From Rotaria sordida (lineage: Eukaryota; Rotifera; Eurotatoria; Philodinida; Philodinidae): 64,000 nucleotides of DNA. This document shows positions 36,796 to 47,461 of the stretch, in pieces. The notes under the pieces are model-generated. The model worked only from the letters and a program-made list of their open reading frames with translations. It ran no database searches and was not told where the DNA came from. The stretch lies in assembly GCA_905250125.1 (NCBI GenBank), contig CAJNOL010001255.1, positions 1 through 64,000 on the forward strand, given 5' to 3'. The first letter of the stretch is position 1, and each line of letters starts with the position of its first letter. A program made the position numbers and the translations under genes.

Positions 36796-36974
36796 GCACG
36801 TGAATGTACTGACAAATCCGTAGGAGAAGATGTATTTGCTGCATCTTTAAACAGACCTACCAGTTGAATGTTGGATGTGTTTGATGTTGGCCAAGTTGTT
36901 ATTACATAATTTACGTGAAGTTGCTCAAATATAAAATGTAACAACAACCATCGAAAATTCCAAAACAATAACAT
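36795..36974 (-). pseudogene. Glutamate-receptor-like N-terminal exon, truncated
   Basis: From ATG 36974 (minus) the frame encodes a hydrophobic signal-like start (MLLFWNFRWLLLHFIF) followed by IQLVGLFKDAANTSSPTDLS and VHSRAI. This resembles the first strand of the ligand-binding (ANF-receptor type) domain in ionotropic glutamate receptors of bdelloids, where a phrase like DLSVHSRAMF is expected. After that point the sequence is replaced by the ACGCGTTT element. No continuation of the receptor was found beyond the element's other end near 35517. Confidence 0.5.
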
Positions 36975-36975
36975 G

Positions 36976-37796
36976 GTTGTTTGAGTATTCTACTAATAAG
37001 ATAGTTGAATCAAGTATGAAAAACAATAAACTATGCTAAAATTTAGACGGGATAGTAAGCTAATATGTATTGTTAAACTAAATATTTCATTGATAGTTGA
37101 CTCATCATTATCGAGAAAAATAGAGCAAAGGGCGCGTCCCGTATTGCAGTATTTTAAAGTTGATGATGTTTGGAAGAAGATTGAGCTCTAGACAAAAACT
37201 TCGAAATTTTGAGAAAAATTGCATTGTGTTTAGCAGAATTTGTTCTACTGAATGTTGTCTTACACTATGATGTAGAAAATATATCTCGTCAAACATTGGA
37301 CTTTGAAAATATGCGAGTGCAGAACAAACAAAACAATGGGTGAAAAACATTATCGAAATAAATGATCAAAGTTGAAAACGTTGTATGAAATAAGCGACAC
37401 ATCATACAATAGAGCAGAAAATATGATGCTCTAGAACAAACTCTACTTAGAGAGCACGTCAAAATGTATTCCGATCGGTTAGCCACCATTCCTTCATCCC
37501 TCTATTCGTTTTATTTATCTACTCTCGTTGTAATTCATTCTTGTTCTTTTATTCATTTGTTTCTCTACATTGCTATTGCAGAACATGTGATTTGCGTTGT
37601 CTTTATTCGTCCATAGTTGAATTTTTTTTTGATCATATTTCTTCAAAGATAACCAATCACTCTCTTTCAAAGTATTATTCACTTATTAAGTTATCCATTG
37701 CATATCCAAAGCAGCAATATACGCAATATACGCAATATATTCACACATTCTAGCGTAAAACTATTTGGATGTTCATATATAAAAAAATTTTCTTGT
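36976..37796. other. No recognised gene
   Basis: Several short overlapping frames on both strands but no family signature. The 5' region of the truncated receptor gene would lie here. Confidence 0.35.
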
Positions 37797-37800
37797 TTAA

Positions 37801-38432
37801 CACATTCAGCCCGATATAATCCATCGGTGGTTCACACTATATTTTAAGAAGAAACTGTATAGAAAAACACTTTCTTTTGACCTTGAGGGTGAGGGTAAGG
37901 AGTAAGGAGTAAGGAGTGTAGGTATTTTATTTACAAGGAAAATTATGCTGCAAGCGATATGACCATTCTGCAGTTTCGAGAAAGCCTTGTGCGATCTTTA
38001 CTCCTTGGTAGGCCATTTGAGAAGCTGAAACATGGTCCGAGACAACAAGCAGCAAGTCATTCGAAACGCAAACTCACTGATCACAAGCTCGAAGAAGAGG
38101 AAGGATCTGCGTGCAATGTCCCAAGGCGCTGTGCTGATTGCTATAAAAAAAAGTAGAGAACAACAATCAAGAGAAGCAACCTATGCGACAGCCAACAAAC
38201 TAAAAATAAAAACTTTCTCTTCTCATTGTGATAATTTTTTTTGTATTGAGTATTTTAATAATAAGCATTGTGTTATGAAATAAAGGTTTCAAATAAAGTA
38301 CTGGAGGCAGAACATATGACACCTTTTGTTTAACCTTCTGCTCAAGAAAAAAGCAAAAGAAAGTGCTTTTCTATACAGCTTCTCGTTAAACTATAGCGTC
38401 GCCCAACGGTGGGCGACATCGTGCTGAATGTG
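37801..38432 (+). mobile_element. PiggyBac-type element, internally deleted
   Basis: TTAA at 37797-37800 and 38433-38436 flanks inverted ends CACATTCAGCCCGA and its partner ...GTGCTGAATGTG. Imperfect matching continues about 85 bases inward (CTGTATAGAAAAACACTTTCTTTTG on the left against the reverse complement on the right). The TTAA target duplication is the hallmark of piggyBac. The remaining interior holds the 3' part of a transposase gene. Confidence 0.85.
37959..38283 (+). pseudogene. PiggyBac transposase C-terminal remnant
   Basis: The sequence encodes the end of a piggyBac-type transposase: ILQFRESLVRSLLLGRP, then a cysteine-rich tail (VPRRCADCYKKK, then HCDNFFCIEYFNNKHC). This matches the family's C-terminal zinc-binding CRD pattern. 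The catalytic DDD domain is missing entirely, and a frame change occurs at the A-run near 38146-38153, so the protein is dead. The tail's stop is at 38281-38283, shortly before the right inverted end. Confidence 0.75.
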
Positions 38433-38436
38433 TTAA

Positions 38437-39344
38437 ACACAAAAGAAACCCTACTGTTGTTTACTATAATCTACAAATTGCAGATCGTTAAATTGAAATA
38501 ATGAAACGCAATCTTTAGCAAACTCTGTAAATTTCAACAAATTTAAAAATATAATTGAAATTTTAATTCGTTTTACAAATTGATATCAGTAAATTTTTTT
38601 AAAATTTGAAAACCCAAAATTTTAGACCTAAGTTTATTTTAAATTTGAATAAATTAAATTTAACAGATTTTTTTTAATTTCAATTTTATGTCCACAAATG
38701 AAAGGATACGGTTCAAAGAAGTCTGATCGATTCATCAAACAAATCGAGAAAGAGTTGTTAGACAAAGAGGAAGAAATCGATTTGCTAATAGACAAGATGG
38801 ACGATTAACAATGTATGTTACTGCCCTTTTTACTTTTCTTATTCGTCATTAAAAGAATGGAATTTAAGATATTGTCCTTCTGATAATTTGTACATGTGAA
38901 ATATGATATGTATGTATCTCAAGTTAACAATGTAGCAATATATGAAAGTAACATTGAACAATCGATAGAAATAGTACCTTGATAGAAAAACAGTTGTTCT
39001 ACAGTAAAAAAAAGCTTTGTTAATTGATCGAGCATTATTGAAAACATCGATAATGACAATTCGAAAAATATTGTGTATAAAGTAAAATTTACAAAAACTC
39101 GAGCAAATATCGTTAGTATTCGGCTCATAATATTTCAGCGAAACCTGATAAAGATTTCAGCCTTTCGTAGATTGGTAGAGCTTGAGTTGGAAGTTCTAAT
39201 TCACTTCTCAAAGTTTGAAATTGATCCTATCTTCACAAAGGAATGGACTACTCTTTCAAGAACAGCATGGATCACTAGCTATTAATGCAATGAATCTCAA
39301 CAACTTTATATGAATAGATGCACTGAGTGTACTTCTTTCCAACG
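38437..39344. other. No firm gene; one small coiled-coil ORF
   Basis: Mostly featureless. At 38698-38808 a 36-codon frame from ATG encodes KKSDRFIKQIEKELLDKEEE followed by IDLLIDKMDD and TAA. It has a heptad-like charged pattern and higher GC than its surroundings. It may be a terminal exon or a small peptide. No acceptor or partner exon was identified. Confidence 0.35.
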
Positions 39345-39420
39345 GTGAAAACCGTCGTTTTCCATATTGTACCTATCAAAAGTTATTCAAAAAATGTCTA
39401 CCCGTTTTCGTTTTGGGAAT
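39345..39420 (+). repeat. Single arm of the 2357-type fold-back element
   Basis: AACGGTGAAAACCGTCGTTTTCC followed by TACCTATCAAAAGTTATTCAAAAA matches the right arm at 2848-2900 with substitutions. No opposing arm was recognised nearby. Confidence 0.5.
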
Positions 39421-39896
39421 GAACATTCGTTACTGGTATCACTTAAGGGTAGAAAAGTCTTCTGAACACTGATAGACTAAAAGGGCTTACGAGAGATACT
39501 GCAATATCAAAAGACTTACGTCTACTTCTAGTATTAATGCGATGTATATTGTAATGATGAATGTAACACGTTGATAATGTATCGATGTTGTTTAATAAAG
39601 AGAACGGAAGTATTATTTGCTTATGTACATATCGAAGTAATGTTTAGCTTGCGTGCATTCAACCGTATACGTGAGATAAAGAATGATCATATATTAATCA
39701 GACAGGCTGGTTTTTTCCAACAAAAATATTATGATTCTTTTGCTTGTTCTATCTTTTATCGATCAGACAGCTTGTATAATGAAAAGAGAGAGAGAGTTAA
39801 TCGATGGTTGGAAAAATGTGCATAATATCACGGCTTTATTTTTCTTCCTATCCTTGCACAGGATAGGTAAAATATACAGGCTTCACAATTAATAGT

Positions 39897-40020
39897 AGGG
39901 TGGGTGTGGGTGTCGGTGTGTGGATGGGTGTGAGTGCGGTGTGGGTGTGGAAGGATGGAGTGTGGTTGCGGCTGTGGGTCTGGGATGGGATGTAATCTTC
40001 ACCCATCCACACCCGCACCC
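39897..40020. repeat. TGTGGG hairpin repeat 1
   Basis: A G-rich half (AGGGTGGGTGTGGGTGT...) runs into a C-rich half (CACCCATCCACACCCGCACCC), with TGTAATCTTC at the junction. It is the first of a dispersed series of inverted (TGTGGG)n/(CCCACA)n structures in the right part of the window. Confidence 0.8.
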
Positions 40021-40801
40021 AAAAAAGAACGTTCAAAAGCTCTTGCCTTCTTCAGAAAAAAGCCTTTCAATTAATCATTGCCTTCTATACATTCTGATCT
40101 TATTTTCACATTTAATAATATGGCAGTTATTCTTGATGATCTCAAGCGATGTAAGGAAGAATTTAACCGTATCAAAGGAGCTGTGGACATAGCTCGAGAA
40201 GGTTCTTTATTGTACTGTAATATTTAACATTTGGTGAACGATCCATAGGATCCTTTTCTTCACTTCTGATATAAAGTTCATCCGCAAGATCTATCTTTTA
40301 CGATCATGCATTAGCTATGTGATGAAAATTTTTCACTTTATAAACAGAATCAATAATATTCCGCATAATATCTAATATGAAACAATTGTGAGTCTGCAAA
40401 AAAAAATGTAAAAGTAAAAAATAAAAAATAACTTTGCTTCGACGATGGTCACTGAAGTGATATCCTGACTTTCCCTTGAATTCTATAGTTATCAGGTTTC
40501 ACAATCATTCTAACCTGTAATATTGTTAACGGGAGACTTTTTTTAACTAATGGATAATCAGTGTCTGATTTTATTTCGAAAAATGTTCACTATATAGATA
40601 AACGAGTCAGAAAACTTCAAAAGAGATTGGGAAATAATCATGAGCAAGAGGGAGAAAACTGAAAATGAGAAAGAAACATAAGTGAGAGAGAAAAATACCT
40701 GAACTGTATCAAAAGAAGAAAAATATCCAAGTGGTAGAAAGAAAAGAAAAAAAATATCCAACATAAGTGAATCACACTATAACAAATATCATTCGTGGAT
40801 G

Positions 40802-41111
40802 CCCTAGTCGACTTTCCCTAACGAAATCCCTGGGGAGTCCAGACAAATTTTCAAATCCTCAGGGAGTCCGTTACGTGAGTCCCATGGGAGTTCAAGTAGA
40901 ATACGANNNNNNNNNNNNNNNNNNNNNNNNNNNNNNNNNNNNNNNNNNNNNNNNNNNNNNNNNNNNNNNNNNNNNNNNNNNNNNNNNNNNNNNNNNNNNN
41001 NNNNNNTCGTATTCTACTTGAACTCCCATGGGACTCACGTAACGGACTCCCTGGGGATTTGAAAATTTGTCTGGACTCCCCAGGGATTTCGTTAGGGAAA
41101 GTGGACTAGGG
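40802..41111. mobile_element. Palindromic element around an assembly gap
   Basis: The arms 40802-40906 and 41007-41111 are reverse complements with only about two mismatches in 105 bases (CCCTAGTC.ACTTTCCCTAAC... inward to TAGAATACGA). They are separated by the 100-N gap. The open frames that read through the gap on both strands are artefacts of this symmetry. It is probably the two ends of one element whose middle was not assembled, or a long hairpin that stopped the assembler. Confidence 0.8.
40907..41006. other. Assembly gap (100 N)
   Basis: One hundred undetermined bases placed exactly at the centre of a palindrome. Confidence 0.99.
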
Positions 41112-42418
41112 TGATTAATATTATTCTCGGACATGATTGTTTTTTTTTATATTGAACAAATTTGAGGATGTCTATCAACTGACAGGATGTGTTACTAACA
41201 ATTCATATGGTATGCTGTCAGACCCCAATGACTCATACTTTTAATAGCAGATTTGAAAGTTACTGATGCACTTTGGATACATTTTCGCTCCAAAAAATTT
41301 TATTGGATGAATTTTTGTCGAGAGATCCCATTTTTCATTCACATTTCAATTTACTATGTGGGATTACTAGCAAATTTTTCAGAACCATTTTACAAGCGAT
41401 TTACTTTGTGACTTTAGTGCCCTCTATTTAACTGATTGATTATTCGTTCGGTCCAGTCTTTCCTCCTAGCGGAACACACTTCATTAATATTCACTTCTGA
41501 AGATGATTATGATTGTCTCAATGTCTGTACTGCCTTTCCTGAACACTGTAACAACAAGTGAGGCTTTAAATGAGTATATTGATTATGAATTATTGTTAAT
41601 ATTGTCATCTTAACATATTCATGCAATTTAGATAACGTCAAATCAACGAAGTCACATCAATCAAATATATACATTAACTCTTTTTTTTCTTTTATTTTTT
41701 TTATCTCGTTGTTATATTAAATTTTTTATTACAGTATTTTTAATTTTTAGTGCATGTTGTTTTTTATTTCCTCCTGTGTTGTGTGGGAATTCGATGTTTA
41801 AAAATTCTTTTTTTTTCTAATAATAAATTGATATCTGATGTATATTCCAAAATTACTTTTGAAACACAGTAGAAATATAAACGATTTCTATTTGTCAATG
41901 CATAAAACTGGATGAATTCAAGTCAAATGTTCAATTACGAACGAGCCATACCGTGAGAAGGTCATTCATTTTTTAAAAGACCCCTTTCGTTACTAGGGAA
42001 ACCACCTTTTCATTGATGCTCGTGAAGAAAAAGTATTTTTGCTAGTAAAAAGAATATACCAGAGTTGTTCCTTGTCAGAATCTAGTATAGAATAAATTGA
42101 AATCTTCCAGATTTTTTTTTGTAACAGAAATAAAAATTGATGTCACCGGTGAGAAGTGCATCTGCTATTAATTGGAAGAAAGAAACGTCTTTTAACCCCT
42201 CTGGCAATGTACCACATAGTATTCATCTAAAGTATTCTCTTTCTTATCTTCCTTTGCAAGTATATTATCTTTCTAGACTATACTTGTTTTATGTTGGAAG
42301 AAACCAAGCGCTATGTGTCATGTAGTAAAATGCATTACTCATGACTCATATGCTTACAAACGCTTTCTCTTTATTTCTTAAGACGTAAAATTCCGATGTA
42401 TTTTTTTCAACTCAGGTA
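41112..42418. other. No recognised gene
   Basis: No family signature. The open frame at 42137-42325 has an ATG but no recognised motif. Confidence 0.35.
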
Positions 42419-42419
42419 G

Positions 42420-42427
42420 TATAAAAG
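42420..42427 (+). promoter_or_regulatory. TATA box for the 42518 gene
   Basis: TATAAAAG lies about 98 bases before the ATG at 42518, which leaves room for a short 5' UTR. Confidence 0.5.
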
Positions 42428-42517
42428 AGCCTCGCAAAAAAAACGAATAAATCACAAGCAAACGTAACTCAGTTCCCATCAGAAAAATAATTGCTGCTGC
42501 TAGAACACCAACAGGAA

Positions 42518-42850
42518 ATGTCACACAATTCACGATCAACAGATGAGAAGGATTCCCGAGGACGGACAAATACAAACAGTCCTACTCGCAAGCAAGCTTT
42601 CAACACGGCAAAAAATACAAATGATATACCTCGTTGTCAATCACCTGATCGCCAATGCAAAGTCAAAGACAAAGACACTAACGAAGACCTTCGTCAATGG
42701 GAATATACAAATAACAAGGGTCAGAAGATCGATATTCGAGAAGATAAACCAAAGGATTATGGTGATGGAGGAAAACAGAGTGGACATTTTAACGCAGGAG
42801 AGTCCGGTAGCAAACTTAACAAACAGCATCACTACTACGACAAGAAATAG
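42518..42850 (+). CDS. Small hydrophilic protein, toxin-like C-terminus possible
   Basis: The single-exon frame encodes 110 residues. The N-terminal half is low-complexity and polar (SHNSRSTDEKDSRG). The second half has a more domain-like pattern: QWEYTNNKGQKIDIREDKPKDYG, GGKQSGHFNAG, and the end KLNKQHHYYDKK. W-x-Y-x3-G-Q-x3-I-R followed by a glycine-rich HFN and a terminal His-rich motif resembles compact C-terminal domains seen in bacterial polymorphic toxins, but I cannot name the family. There is no signal peptide. A TATA box (42420) and AATAAA (42887) bracket the frame, so it is likely transcribed. The ATG at 42518 was chosen because the longer open frame upstream begins without an ATG. 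Horizontal origin is an inference from the resemblance only. Confidence 0.55.
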   Translation: MSHNSRSTDEKDSRGRTNTNSPTRKQAFNTAKNTNDIPRCQSPDRQCKVKDKDTNEDLRQWEYTNNKGQKIDIREDKPKDYGDGGKQSGHFNAGESGSKLNKQHHYYDKK

Positions 42851-42886
42851 CAGTGTTGTAGTTAATGTGTTTTCCCTTATAATTTA

Positions 42887-42892
42887 AATAAA
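42887..42892 (+). terminator. Poly(A) signal for the 42518 gene
   Basis: AATAAA lies 37 bases after the stop codon. Confidence 0.5.
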
Positions 42893-43350
42893 CAAGAAAG
42901 AGCCTTTATATCATTAGAATGTTTTTTTGCTCCAGAGTCAATAGAGTACTGGAATATGTTCTTCTTTCCTTGGTTTCGTGTTTGGATTAGCCCTATCGTT
43001 TAGCATACATATTTAAGAGAACATGCATGCGACCATTGGCCAAAGCGAAAAAAAAATGATAAAAATTTGATCCTTACTTTTTCTTACATAATTCGAATTA
43101 GCTCTTAAAATTGGAGTGACGAAATTAAATTCATGTTTCCAAAACACTTTTTGATCGAGTCATTTACTTTCAAAGATATATATGTGCTAAAGTAAGTAAA
43201 AAAAGTACCTTTATCAGTATTCTTTTTCTCTTACTCCATCATTTTTCCTGTACTTTTTTTTTAGTCTCATGGGAAAGAGCATACAAAAAACCTACACCTA
43301 GTAATATGTTTTGTGTTTCAAAAGATGAGGAAATGTGGTTCTCTAAATGT

Positions 43351-43372
43351 CACCCACACCCACACCCACATT
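43351..43372. repeat. CCCACA repeat, unpaired
   Basis: CACCCACACCCACACCCACA stands alone, without an adjacent G-rich half. It is related in sequence to the hairpin series. Confidence 0.7.
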
Positions 43373-43449
43373 GAAAAGAAATCATTCTTCTATTAAATAT
43401 AATTCATATTTTCTTTCGGTGCACGATGATATGAATGAGATGTACGGCA

Positions 43450-44000
43450 TCCAATAATTTATTCTTCCATTGAACTTTCTAAATCTAGCCAACTTATGTT
43501 AATTTAACATCTTTCTGACGAAGATTCGGACGATGCCACTCTGGTTATCAATCGCATTTTATCTATAGGAAAAATTCATCATTTAGAAATTCTGGAAAAA
43601 CAAATATTTATTGATATATTAATTCAAATTACAAATTTTTTATCTGAACTTGATTTATTAAAAATTTATCCTTTATCATTAAATCAATCAAACGATCTAA
43701 ATACTGAAGAAGTTGGTGATTCTTTTTATTCGAAAGCAACAACAAACAAAATTACAAAAGTCTATCTTGAGCAGATGATTGATATTGTAGAAATTTATCT
43801 TCTTATGGCTTTTTTTTCTTATATATAATATCTCAAAATCAATTGTATAATGAATAGAAATCTTAAATTATATTTACGAAATATTTTGAAGAAAGTTAAT
43901 CGTGAACATAATAATCATATTTGTTCATTATGTTTCTGTATTGAAGCAGCAAACGACAACATGATTAGCAAGTTTAAACAAATGATTAACAGAGCTTTCA
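43450..44000 (+). pseudogene. F-box-family C-terminal region, decayed copy
   Basis: The reading SDDATLVINRILSIGKIHH, then NKITKVYLEQMIDIVEIYLL, then after a shift YLRNILKKVNREHNNHICSL and AANDNMISKFKQMINR, follows the order expected for the C-terminal part of the bdelloid F-box family. Stops and shifts near 43825-43855 separate the pieces, and no F-box exon precedes them. Fragments of the same tail may persist in the 56.8-58.3 kb intron. Confidence 0.5.
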
Positions 44001-44273
44001 CGAGCTGATCGAGTATCAGTCCATTATACGAGGCACTTGACAAAAAAATTTTTTTTTTGATGTTTTTTGCTCATTCAACACATCAACGTCTAAAACCATC
44101 AATCCCACAATTTTAGGGCTCCAATATCTTTCCTTTGAAAAGTTAGCCAATACTGAAATTTGGCAGTACCATATCTTTTTAGGAAAAAAAAGAATTTGCG
44201 TTTGAACAGATTAATGAAATTTTTCATGGTATACATCAAAAGATAGAGAATTAAAAGTTGAACAAAATGAACT

Positions 44274-44358
44274 AGGGTGTGGGTGTGGAGTGTGGGTGTT
44301 GGTGTGGATCTTCTCTTCATCTACACCCACATCCACACCCATACCCACACCCACACCC
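44274..44358. repeat. TGTGGG hairpin repeat 2
   Basis: AGGGTGTGGGTGTGGAGTGTGGG pairs with CCCACACCCACACCCT at the other end. The loop region reads GGATCTTCTCTTCATC. This is the cleanest example of the family. Confidence 0.85.
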
Positions 44359-44359
44359 T

Positions 44360-45063
44360 TATTTCAACTATTATAGTTTTTAATAAAAATAAACGCTTAG
44401 GTTTCATTTGGCAATGAAAAACAAAATAATTTTTCATCAGATAACTTATAAATATTAATAAATAAATCAGAATTAAATAAAAATAAATCAAATTTCTTTT
44501 AACAATTCATCAAACTTTGTCGTCAAAATCAATAATATTAACTTTAAAAAAAAATCTTTATAATTGGAATAGATCAATAGAAAATAATACTAAAAAATCA
44601 TTCAAACAAACAATTTCTGAAGAAAAAATTCAATATAATATCAGAATCAATGATAAATACAATTTCTTTATTAAATATTTTGCAATATTTTAAATTTACA
44701 ATTTAAATTACAAAAAAGAGTGTGGAGTCAATATTTTGATCATAATCAATTATCTTTCAAATGATTATTAACAACATTATTCATTTATCACATTCTAATA
44801 AAATGTTTTACAAAAACCAAAATTATCATTCAAATTATTCATCATGATTTCAACAATAAAGAAAAGAAATATCTATTTCATATTGAGATTCATATATCGA
44901 AGTGTTCAACATGATTTCCAATCATATAGAAATAATTCATTGAAATTCTCTTTTTGACTCTTTAATGACATAATTCATATGAATAAAAATAATATTTCCT
45001 ATTCAAATAGAATTCCTTCAGTAAATATATGTCGTTATTCAGATTTCACTGATCGTCTTGATA
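44360..45063. other. AT-rich, possibly decayed coding sequence
   Basis: The composition resembles the decayed tracts at 17-25 kb (short plausible peptides, many stops), but no motif was recognised. Confidence 0.3.
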
Positions 45064-45434
45064 AAAAAAGCTGTTAGCGCAATCCCTTACGGGATTAAAA
45101 ATGTGAAACACGATGGACTTATCGTTACTAAATAAATGGATCTCATTTCTTCCATTTCTGTACGATAGATTTGTAGCTTATCGTTTATTTGATGCTTCAA
45201 AATTATAGTTTCTCTGTCACGGCCTGTGATGGTCTTCGGAGGTCCTCTGTCATGGTCTCTGGAGGTTCTCTAGCACCCTCTGTGATGGTCTCTGAGGGTT
45301 CTCTGTCACGGTCAGTGATGCTCTCTGGAGATTCTCTGTCACGGTCTATGATGGGTCCGGAGGTTCTCTGTCACGGTCTATGATGGGTCCGGAGGTTCTT
45401 TGTCGGGGGGTGGGGGGGGGGGGGGGGGGGGGGC
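45064..45434. repeat. Repeat R2 copy 2 with ~30-bp tandem array and poly-G
   Basis: 45064-45110 matches 25215-25262. From 45210 follow about six to seven degenerate copies of a ~30-base unit, GGTTCTCTGTCACGGTCTATGATGGGTCCG, the last two nearly identical. At 45404-45434 the array ends in GTC followed by G6, T and a G run of more than 20. Open frames across the array (SVMVSGGSLSRS-type repeats) are artefacts. The poly-G run may be a sequencing artefact or a true G-tract. Confidence 0.7.
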
Positions 45435-46429
45435 TGCAAATTTCTGCCCTTAAACACTCTTTTCAGATGGTGTTTCACAAAATTAATTGAAGTACTTATT
45501 TTATGAGATGAAATTTGAATATCAATAATCATAACATGAAGTAATATATTACCAAAATGTTTCTCTTTTTAAATGTATGAAAATTATGTTAACATTCTTC
45601 ATTATAAAATCCAATTGTTAATAAACTAAACCATTCGTACGATAAATGGATATATATCATCAATTAATATTGTTTGAATACAAGCAAGAGCTGGATTATT
45701 AATGAAAGTTATTTTCGTATTATAATCAATACTTAAAAATAAAAAATTTAATTTTATACGGTTTTCGTTCTCTATCAATTCGAATAGAATTTCGTGTTAG
45801 ATTTGTCGAAAGATTAAATATCAATTATACAGTTGTCGATCTAGATCGAAAATGAACCGTATCTCTCGAAAATCAATTCATCTTTCAATAACTAGTATCG
45901 ATCAAAAGAGCTATACAGATTTAAGTATTTCTAATAAAATTATCTTCAAGTTTTTCAATAATATCTTTTAATATCGTTGTAAAATCTTTTAACACTTCAC
46001 AAGTTCATGTTTTCTTCTTATTTCTATTATTCTATTAATATCAAGATGATTTAAACATTATTTTATTTAATTCAAGTCACTTTTATCAATACAATAATTA
46101 ATAAAATCTTTTAAAACATTTAGTGTTATTGAATTTTTTCAAAAAAAATTAATATATAAGATTTAATAATAATCAATGTAACGTCGTAAAACATTTTAAT
46201 AAAATCAAATTATCTTCACATAATACTATTCGTTTGATCAGAACTTAGAAGAATATGTTTTCAAAAAAAATCTTAAGATTACTTTTAATTTCTATTAGAT
46301 TCACATTTGAAAACAAGTGATCATTTCATAAGTGTTAAATCATCGAACTTTCAGATATGAACGATGAGTCATATTTTATCAATCTATAAATCAATTATAA
46401 TATGCATAAAGATTCTATGGTCTTGGTGG
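45435..46429. other. AT-rich, no recognised gene
   Basis: Stop-rich sequence with composition like the decayed coding tracts. No motif recognised. Confidence 0.3.
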
Positions 46430-47298
46430 AAAATGTCGAAAAGGAAAACGTCGAAAGAAGAAAATTTTGAAAAAAAATGGAAAAAGGAAAATGCAGAAAA
46501 GGAAAAGGAGAAGGGCGAAAATGTAAACAGCTAAAAAGGAAAACATCGAATTGAAATTTTGAAAAGGAAAACGTCGAAATAATTAATCTCTTCTTGTGAT
46601 ATATGACCAATGCTATGTTTTATTAATTTAGAATGAAAAAGATAAGAGAATATTGATAAGATAAGAAGAAATTTTTTTTTCTTTCTAATTAGCAATGATA
46701 AACCTGACAATAGTTCATTTGCGTTGATTTCCTTTTTGATGTATCTGCTACGCAGAGTATCAAACCTCATTTAAAAAGCTTTTGTTTTTGTCGATTGTTT
46801 CGGTGCAGTTGCACCAGCATCAAGTTTAATTAAGAATTGCAAATCGAAGATTATAAGCTAAAATATAAACAATAAAGGATAGAACTTCTATTTGGTCTGG
46901 ATTTGCTGAATGATTATGATCACCACTAATAGATAAAAGTTCATCAGTAACACCTGTGTGTATGTATTCATCACATCCTCGTTCACTACACATCCAATAT
47001 TTTTTTGATACTGTTGTTTTGTTACACCTGAATAAGTAATTTTAATGTTAAGAATTTTTCTTTATTCAACGGAGAACAAAATGTGCTGGCGAAAGAGTAA
47101 CCAATGAGAATACAAACAATCGAATTTTAACCATGACATCTTTAAATAAATTCGACGTTTTCCTTTTCTACGTTTTTGCTTTTCGATGTTTTCCTTTCTA
47201 TGTGTTTTTTGTTTCGACGTTTCCCTCTTCGACATTTTCCTTTCTATTTTTTTTCGACATTTTTCCCTTTCGACATTTTCCTTTTCGACATTTTCCGC
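46430..47298. mobile_element. Element with inverted GTCGAAAAGGAAAA arrays
   Basis: 46430-46580 is a degenerate tandem array of a ~15-base GGAAAACGTCGAAAA-type unit. 47147-47298 is the same array in reverse complement (TTTTCCTTTTCGACATTTTCC). The 560-base centre contains a FLYWCH-type zinc-finger fragment on the minus strand. Long inverted ends built of tandem repeats, together with a FLYWCH fragment, suggest a Mutator-like element; this is inference. No transposase catalytic domain is present. Confidence 0.6.
46880..47035 (-). pseudogene. FLYWCH zinc-finger fragment
   Basis: Read on the minus strand: KKYWMCSERGCDEYIHTGVT then DELLSISGDHNHSANPDQIE. The spacing W-x-C-x4-C...H-x-H matches the FLYWCH domain, a zinc-binding module found in chromatin proteins and in Mutator-like transposases. 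No start or further domain is attached in the same frame. It is only one exon or a remnant. Confidence 0.65.
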
Positions 47299-47461
47299 CA
47301 ACCCCGATTCTATTGATTGACATAATTCGGCAAAATTGCTCATAGGCTGTTTCTCATGAAACTATACTATATATACCCAAAAAAAAAGTATTCATTCATT
47401 CATTTCATATTGTTTTTACAGATAATTGAAACAATTTACATTATTCTTCGTATCTGAACAA

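Noticed and set aside
40767..41134. Identical open frames on both strands through the N gap
   Set aside because: Artefact of the palindrome around undetermined bases.
42543..42887. Alternative open frame overlapping the 42518 gene
   Set aside because: Overlaps the better-supported frame, whose position fits the TATA box and whose composition is more protein-like.
45189..45383. Frame with SVMVSGGSLSRS repeats
   Set aside because: Translation of the ~30-bp tandem array, with no independent coding evidence.
45404..45434. Poly-G run as a regulatory G-quadruplex
   Set aside because: A homopolymer of this kind beside a tandem array is as likely to be an assembly or sequencing artefact.
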